Source: JAPLFM01 sp964650885 (lineage in GTDB: Bacteria; Bacteroidota; Ignavibacteria; Kapaibacteriales; UBA2268). From it: DNA of 29,811 nt. Position numbers and translations under genes: made by a program. The notes below the pieces were generated by a model. It was not told the origin of the DNA. It saw nothing but the letters and a program-made list of their open reading frames with translations, and searched no databases. Below are positions 25,510 to 29,811 of this stretch, one piece after another; position 1 is the first letter of the stretch; each line of letters starts with the position of its first letter. The stretch spans positions 1 to 29,811 of the forward strand of contig CAZYXG010000030.1 in the NCBI GenBank assembly GCA_964650885.1, written 5' to 3'.

Positions 25510-25517
25510 TATTTTTG
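25510..25517 (+). promoter_or_regulatory. Putative -7 promoter box (TATTTTTG) for adk
   Basis: An exact TAnnTTTG match ending 35 bases before the adk ATG at 25553. The -33 region is poor. Confidence 0.35.
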
Positions 25518-25552
25518 AAATTACTGAAAATTAAATAGCTGAAAAAGCATAT

Positions 25553-26206
25553 ATGAATTTAATATTTTTGGGCCCCCCAGGAGCTGGAAAGGGTACACAA
25601 GCACAGAGATTATGTTGGGATTTCGGAATGGCACAGATTTCTACTGGAGATTTGCTACGTTCCCACATTGCTAAAAAGACTGCTATTGGTATTGAAGCCG
25701 ATAAGTACATTAACGAAGGTAACTTAGTCCCCGATGATTTAATTATCGGAATGATTAGAGAAGAATTAGCTTATGCTGAAAAAACTGGCTTTTTGCTTGA
25801 TGGATTCCCTAGGACTGTTCCTCAAGCAATTGAGTTGGACAATATGATAACTAGCATGGGCATTAAGATTGATGCAGTATTGGTTCTTGAAGTACCAGGC
25901 GATGAACTTGTTGCTAGACTTACTGCTCGCAGAACTTGCCCTACTTGTGGCAAAAGCTATCATCTAATCTTCAATCCACCTGCAAAAGAAGGCAAGTGCG
26001 ATATAGAAGGCTCTGATTTATTCCAAAGAAAAGACGACAACGAAGAAACAGTTACAAAAAGACAACAAATTTACGAAAACCAAACCAAGCCAATTATTAA
26101 TTACTACAAAGGAAAGAATTTAGCCCATACTATCAATGGAGTTGGTAAAATGGATAAAATCTATTCTAGTATTAAGACTTTGCTTAACGAAGCTGTTAAA
26201 AATTAA
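25553..26206 (+). CDS. adk: Adenylate kinase, long-lid zinc type
   Basis: It interconverts ATP + AMP and 2 ADP in the cytoplasm. At 217 residues it is full length. The P-loop GPPGAGKGT is at 7-15, 'STGDLLR' near 30 contacts AMP, 'LLDGFPRT' near 81 is the family signature, and 'QRKDDNEETVTKR' closes the LID. The LID is the long form with a metal knuckle: Cys129 and Cys132 in 'CPTC' and Cys149. The fourth position, usually Cys or Asp, is Glu152, so zinc binding may be altered or lost, although a carboxylate is still available. It lies 132 bases after prfB and just before the transposase-derived gene. Confidence 0.97.
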   Translation: MNLIFLGPPGAGKGTQAQRLCWDFGMAQISTGDLLRSHIAKKTAIGIEADKYINEGNLVPDDLIIGMIREELAYAEKTGFLLDGFPRTVPQAIELDNMITSMGIKIDAVLVLEVPGDELVARLTARRTCPTCGKSYHLIFNPPAKEGKCDIEGSDLFQRKDDNEETVTKRQQIYENQTKPIINYYKGKNLAHTINGVGKMDKIYSSIKTLLNEAVKN

Positions 26207-26228
26207 TTCTCAATCAAATTTATTACTT

Positions 26229-27458
26229 TTGAGCAATAGCAATTACATAGAGCTTGAATTAGTCAAATCGGAACAGTTGGCTTCCGATGATTGCAATTAT
26301 AATTGCTCTTTTGCTTCCGATAGCTGCATCCATGATGGTAAATGCGGTAGTCAATGCGTTTGCTGTATTTATTGTAAAGGTATAAATTATATCAAACACG
26401 GTAAAACAAGCACTGGTAACACCAGATTCCGCTGCAAAGACTGTCAAAAAACTTGGATTGACAAAGCTTCTCAATACCACAAACCAGAAAAACACTTAAT
26501 TGCAGAAGATTATTTGCGTGGCGAAAGTTTAAGAGCTTTAGTTAAAAAATACCAAAGTTCTCCGTTGCGATTAAATCAAAAAATTAGAACTTTCCTTTCC
26601 GCATTGCCACGATGGGAAAAATATTTAGATGAAGTTGTGCCAAATATCAGCTCAAAGTTAATTCTGCTTTCGGGCAAAAGCTTTGCTTGCAGTAGCGATT
26701 CGCTCAATGAAACAAACCAAATGTATGTTGCCTTCGCCATAGATGCAGTTTCATCAATGGTGGTTAGTTTTGAAATTGGATATGAAAGCGATTTGAATGT
26801 TTGGAATAGATTGCTAAAGCGATTGAAAAAACGCAACATCGCCCCAGAAAACTTTATGTCTATTGGCTCAAGCGAGATACTTTCCGCTGTTGAATCACAA
26901 TATGAAGGGATTCCCCACAGACTTTCACTTCATAAAGTTGAAAGAGAAAAAGAAATTTCATGCACCCTGAAAAGTACTAATTTCAGCAAAGTACTTGTCA
27001 ATGAAGCTGTCAGCAACTATAAATTATTAGACAATCAAACTCTTGGTAAATATTTGAATTCTGAATTCAAAATGGAGCTTTATCAATGTCTATCGAATAA
27101 CTATAGCGATTTTGCAGAATGTGTAAACACAAATTGCAGCAGAAACTCTAAAAATAGAATAGATAATTTAGTTGACGATTTCAAAAAGAGATTCGAAAAA
27201 TTCCATTCTCTCAAAGAAGACCCAACCCCTATCGTGAATGCCTGGATAGCATACAAAATGCTTGAAAAAACAGAAATGGGGTTTTCACGTATGGAACTTT
27301 TTGCTCAAGCTCCCTTAGATGCTGATTTTGCAAATTATACAAAAAACTTATTACCTACAAAAATTGACCTAAAAAATAATCTAACAAAATTGAATAGATT
27401 TGTCTGCCAAATGGGAGCTAGAATTGTTCAAATACCTATGAAATTTGGGAAACAATAA
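26229..27458 (+). CDS. Cysteine-rich transposase-derived protein, probably without DDE catalysis
   Basis: About 409 residues if started at TTG 26229. The only in-frame ATG upstream (26136) lies 71 bases inside adk, so the true start is uncertain. The N terminus has ten cysteines between residues 22 and 72, including an InsA-type zinc ribbon (Cys46-x2-Cys49 and Cys69-x2-Cys72, with 'HGKTSTGNTRFRCKDCQKTW'). A helix-turn-helix-like stretch ('EDYLRGESLRALVKKYQSS') follows. Residues 143-236 have the MULE/IS256-like strand order 'LILLSGK', 'YVAFAIDAVSSMVVSFEIG', 'FMSIGSSEILSAVES'. Where transposases have Asp (LDGK and SDG), this protein has Ser148 and Ile212. No terminal inverted repeats or target duplications flank it. 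I infer a domesticated, non-transposing DNA-binding protein. Confidence 0.7.
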   Translation: MSNSNYIELELVKSEQLASDDCNYNCSFASDSCIHDGKCGSQCVCCIYCKGINYIKHGKTSTGNTRFRCKDCQKTWIDKASQYHKPEKHLIAEDYLRGESLRALVKKYQSSPLRLNQKIRTFLSALPRWEKYLDEVVPNISSKLILLSGKSFACSSDSLNETNQMYVAFAIDAVSSMVVSFEIGYESDLNVWNRLLKRLKKRNIAPENFMSIGSSEILSAVESQYEGIPHRLSLHKVEREKEISCTLKSTNFSKVLVNEAVSNYKLLDNQTLGKYLNSEFKMELYQCLSNNYSDFAECVNTNCSRNSKNRIDNLVDDFKKRFEKFHSLKEDPTPIVNAWIAYKMLEKTEMGFSRMELFAQAPLDADFANYTKNLLPTKIDLKNNLTKLNRFVCQMGARIVQIPMKFGKQ

Positions 27459-27491
27459 GTTATACTTTTTTGATAATTTACAAGTTAATCT

Positions 27492-28781
27492 ATGAAATCA
27501 ATTTTAGATGATAAAACCTTTAGATTGTATATAGAAGTTATAATTATAACAATTTCTATTCTCTTGGCATATACTTCTAGTTTGCTGCTGCAAGAGCCAA
27601 TAGTGTATAATAATGGCTTTGGCTGGGACGGAGAAAAGTATCATCAAATTGCATATCAAATTCAGAACAATCAAACTATTGCCACAAAAGCACCCTTTGT
27701 TTATAGGGTAGGAACACCTTGGCTGGCTGTTAAATTGTTCGGAGGGGATTTGAAGCTAAGCTTCATTCGGGTTAACACTTTCTTTGCACTTTTACTACCA
27801 TTCTTTGTTTATTATTTCCTAAAGAGAAAAGGAATCAATTCTGGTTTAGCCACTTTGGGTGCTTTAATTTACCTTAGTTTCTGGCATTCGCCTATAAATT
27901 TCTTTCTCTATTATCCATATTATGTAGATCCAGCCGCATTGTTTTTCCTATTCTTTGGGATATTAATTAGCACTAGCCAAATGGATAGAAATAAAAAGGC
28001 AATTTATTTGACAATCACTTGTGGGGTAGGCACTTTATTCCGTGAAATTGCCGCTATACCTGCTTTTGTATTCTTTTTAGATTATATATTTAATTTGAGC
28101 ACTATTAAATTTAATTACAAATACATATTCTCAAAAGAAATAATAAATAAATTATTTTGCAAGATGTCATTAATTTCTGCTTTGCCTTTTCTAATTTCAT
28201 TTGCTGTTTATTTAATTATTTTCTTTAATGTAACTACCACAAATTCTCATAAATTTTGGAATTCAGCTTTCGATTTATTCTACAATAAATCATTAGTAAA
28301 TTATTTCCATGCATTAATTGTGGCTTATGGCCCTATTATATTCATAGCACTTTTCAATTTGAAAAATTTAGTTTCGCTACTTAAAACCCATAAATTAGAA
28401 GCAATTTATTTTTATTTATTTTTAGCACTTGCACTGGTTGGCGGAGTTGACACAGAGCGAATTTCATTCTTTGGAGCTCCAATTATCTTCTTCTTCTTAG
28501 CAAAGTTATTAGAGTTAGACAAAGTTAAAAGTTTAGCTTATTATAGTGTTTTAGTAATTACAATGCTGCTATCTATGAGACTTTTCTTAGCATTGCCAGT
28601 AGATGTCAACGATTTACATACATACCCAATTATTACACAATTTAGTTTAGATTTTAGCTATCTTGACTTATACGCCTCGCACGCTGATAACAAAGTGCGA
28701 TTAGTATCTTTTGCAGAATACATATTAATATTCATTTTGCTATATTTTAGCAGAAAAATAAATAAAATTCGAATTGATTAG
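27492..28781 (+). CDS. Polytopic membrane protein, GT-C glycosyltransferase-like
   Basis: A 429-residue protein with about ten hydrophobic helices and short loops. After the first helix comes 'GWDGEKYHQIA' (44-54), matching the WDGxxYxxIA loop of GT-C enzymes such as PIG-V-type mannosyltransferases, in which the aspartate (Asp46) is catalytic. 'FVYRVGTPWLA' follows, then 'YYVDPAALFF' (Asp146) and 'LFREIAAIPAF' (Arg184, Glu185). I infer a lipid-linked-sugar-dependent glycosyltransferase facing the periplasm. Acceptor and donor are unknown, and a non-enzymatic membrane protein remains possible. It starts 34 bases after the transposase-derived gene. Its TAG overlaps the stop of the convergent DUF58 gene. 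Confidence 0.7.
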   Translation: MKSILDDKTFRLYIEVIIITISILLAYTSSLLLQEPIVYNNGFGWDGEKYHQIAYQIQNNQTIATKAPFVYRVGTPWLAVKLFGGDLKLSFIRVNTFFALLLPFFVYYFLKRKGINSGLATLGALIYLSFWHSPINFFLYYPYYVDPAALFFLFFGILISTSQMDRNKKAIYLTITCGVGTLFREIAAIPAFVFFLDYIFNLSTIKFNYKYIFSKEIINKLFCKMSLISALPFLISFAVYLIIFFNVTTTNSHKFWNSAFDLFYNKSLVNYFHALIVAYGPIIFIALFNLKNLVSLLKTHKLEAIYFYLFLALALVGGVDTERISFFGAPIIFFFLAKLLELDKVKSLAYYSVLVITMLLSMRLFLALPVDVNDLHTYPIITQFSLDFSYLDLYASHADNKVRLVSFAEYILIFILLYFSRKINKIRID

Positions 28782-29674
28782 GATAAACCTTGTCTTTTCT
28801 TTAAATATTCTTTTAAAGCAACATCGAATGTTTGATTTGTACTTATTAGATGATGGTCTATCCTAGCACTAAAACAGCCCTTTCTAATCTCGTCAATAAA
28901 ATTTTGCATAGCATTTGAATATGCTTTTTTAATCAAATGCGGTTGGGTAATCATTTTCTCTTCAGTTTCCATATCCTTGAAAGTAGCTGTAGCTCCAAAA
29001 TTGAAATCAAGCTCTCTTGGGTCTAATATTTGAAAAGCTATCACTTCGTGCCCCTGATGGCGAAATCTTTTCAATGAGCTAATCACCGAAGCAGGATCGT
29101 CGAAAAAGTCGCTTATCACAATTACTAAACCACGGCGTTTAAGTCGCTCAGCCACTCTATCCAATGCCTTTGCAGTACCAGTTTGGTTCTCAGGAATTTT
29201 TGCATCAAGCGTTTTGATAATTTCCGCTATATATGACATTTTGGAACGGCTTGGCATAAACTTTCTAATTTCAGAATCATATAAAGCCAGCCCAGCCGCA
29301 TCTCGCTGATTCATCATCATATAAATTATAGCAGCAGCCAAGTAAGATCCATATTCATATTTACTGATTTGACCTTTGGAGGCAAAGCCCATAGAAGCAC
29401 TCGAATCCAAAGCAACAATTGAGCGAAGATTAGTTTCTTCTTCAAACTGTTTAACGAAATATTTATTTGTTCGAGCGAAAACCTGCCAATCAATATGGCG
29501 AATCTCATCGCCCTGGCGATATTGCCTGTGTTCAGCAAACTCAACGCTAAAGCCATGATAAGGCGAGCGATGCAAACCAGTAATAAAACCCTCCACCACA
29601 AGTTTGGCTTTAAGCTCTATATTGCCTAACTGAGCTACAATTGTAGGGTCTAAATATTTTCTATTATCTTTCAT
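28778..29674 (-). CDS. DUF58 domain protein with vWA-like fold
   Basis: A 298-residue cytoplasmic protein with the DUF58 signature 'GDEIRHIDWQVFARTNKYFV' (55-74), a MIDAS-like 'DSSASM' at 90-95 and 'VIVISDFFDDP' further on, as in von Willebrand A-like metal sites. 'HRSPYHGFSVEFAEHRQY' near 35 is the usual N-terminal motif. DUF58 proteins are typically encoded beside a MoxR AAA ATPase and BatA/BatB-type vWA membrane proteins, in chaperone-like or stress-related systems. The MoxR gene would lie upstream on this strand, beyond the end of the window. The molecular role of the family is not established. Its stop overlaps that of the convergent GT-C-like gene by four bases (28778-28781). Confidence 0.93.
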   Translation of the reverse strand: MKDNRKYLDPTIVAQLGNIELKAKLVVEGFITGLHRSPYHGFSVEFAEHRQYRQGDEIRHIDWQVFARTNKYFVKQFEEETNLRSIVALDSSASMGFASKGQISKYEYGSYLAAAIIYMMMNQRDAAGLALYDSEIRKFMPSRSKMSYIAEIIKTLDAKIPENQTGTAKALDRVAERLKRRGLVIVISDFFDDPASVISSLKRFRHQGHEVIAFQILDPRELDFNFGATATFKDMETEEKMITQPHLIKKAYSNAMQNFIDEIRKGCFSARIDHHLISTNQTFDVALKEYLKKRQGLS

Positions 29675-29811
29675 TTAATTTTTCAATTTTTCGCAAGAAG
29701 CATAAAAGCAATTTACAGCTTTTTGAATAAAGACGAAGCACTTTTCATTTATACGAATAAAACAAGTTTATGTTAGAAAACTTTTTCCTACATTATCACT
29801 TCGCTTGGCAG
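29675..29811. other. Non-coding stretch upstream of the DUF58 gene
   Basis: The last 137 bases contain no open frame I can support and no clear TAnnTTTG box for the DUF58 gene. They are AT-rich and probably the intergenic region before the next gene. Confidence 0.4.

Noticed and set aside
26207..27491. An active insertion sequence around the transposase-like gene
   Set aside because: No inverted repeats or target-site duplication are visible in the short flanks, and the catalytic aspartates appear to be replaced.
1..29811. CRISPR arrays, tRNA or rRNA genes, riboswitches
   Set aside because: I saw no regularly spaced repeats, cloverleaf-like segments or rRNA-like sequence. Absence was judged by eye only.

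Overview
The window is AT-rich, gene-dense bacterial chromosome. It looks like Bacteroidota or a close relative in the FCB group, possibly a Kapabacteria- or Ignavibacteria-like lineage. The pointers are a C-terminal type IX secretion (T9SS) sorting domain on the first gene, a DUF4301 gene, a PD40/OmpA protein resembling PorE, weak or absent Shine-Dalgarno sites at most starts, and repeated TAnnTTTG boxes 20-35 bases before start codons. The exact lineage cannot be fixed without 16S or marker phylogeny. No rRNA, tRNA, CRISPR array, complete insertion sequence or prophage was seen.

Layout. 1-1571 (+): 3' end of a large secreted protein with Ig/PKD-like repeats and a T9SS tail. It meets clpC (1645-4245, -) at a shared bidirectional terminator. 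4489-6003 (-): DUF4301 protein, divergent from a STAND-like AAA ATPase (6069-8093, +), which is followed by a membrane-anchored SIMPL protein (8189-8920, +). A second shared terminator lies at 8929-8960. 8999-18912 (-): a four-gene glycan cassette, transcribed from right to left as a TPR/zinc-ribbon methyltransferase, a NeuD/PglD-like acyltransferase, a DegT-type sugar aminotransferase, and a 2341-residue enzyme carrying three GT2 domains, two GT4 domains, a methyltransferase domain and TPR regions. All three junctions in the cassette overlap by 4 to 14 bases.

19002-20345 (+): mnmE. 20346-20685: a decayed Fic-family gene on the minus strand. 20686-24125 (-): a UbiA-like membrane protein, a 106-residue protein resembling a T9SS tail, and a PorE-like OmpA/PD40 protein. 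24322-28781 (+): prfB with the classic +1 programmed frameshift, adk, a cysteine-rich protein derived from a transposase that has lost its acidic catalytic residues, and a GT-C-like polytopic membrane protein. 28778-29674 (-): a DUF58 protein.

How the genes may work together. The cassette probably makes and assembles an N-acylated amino-sugar glycan at the cytoplasmic face. The aminotransferase and acyltransferase pair would make the sugar nucleotide, and the giant enzyme would add several residues from one polypeptide. The T9SS substrate and the PorE-like protein indicate cell-surface export, for which a surface glycan would be a plausible anchor; that link is inference. The housekeeping genes (clpC, mnmE, prfB, adk) are ordinary. 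The most unusual items are the giant fused glycosyltransferase and the apparently domesticated transposase-like gene.
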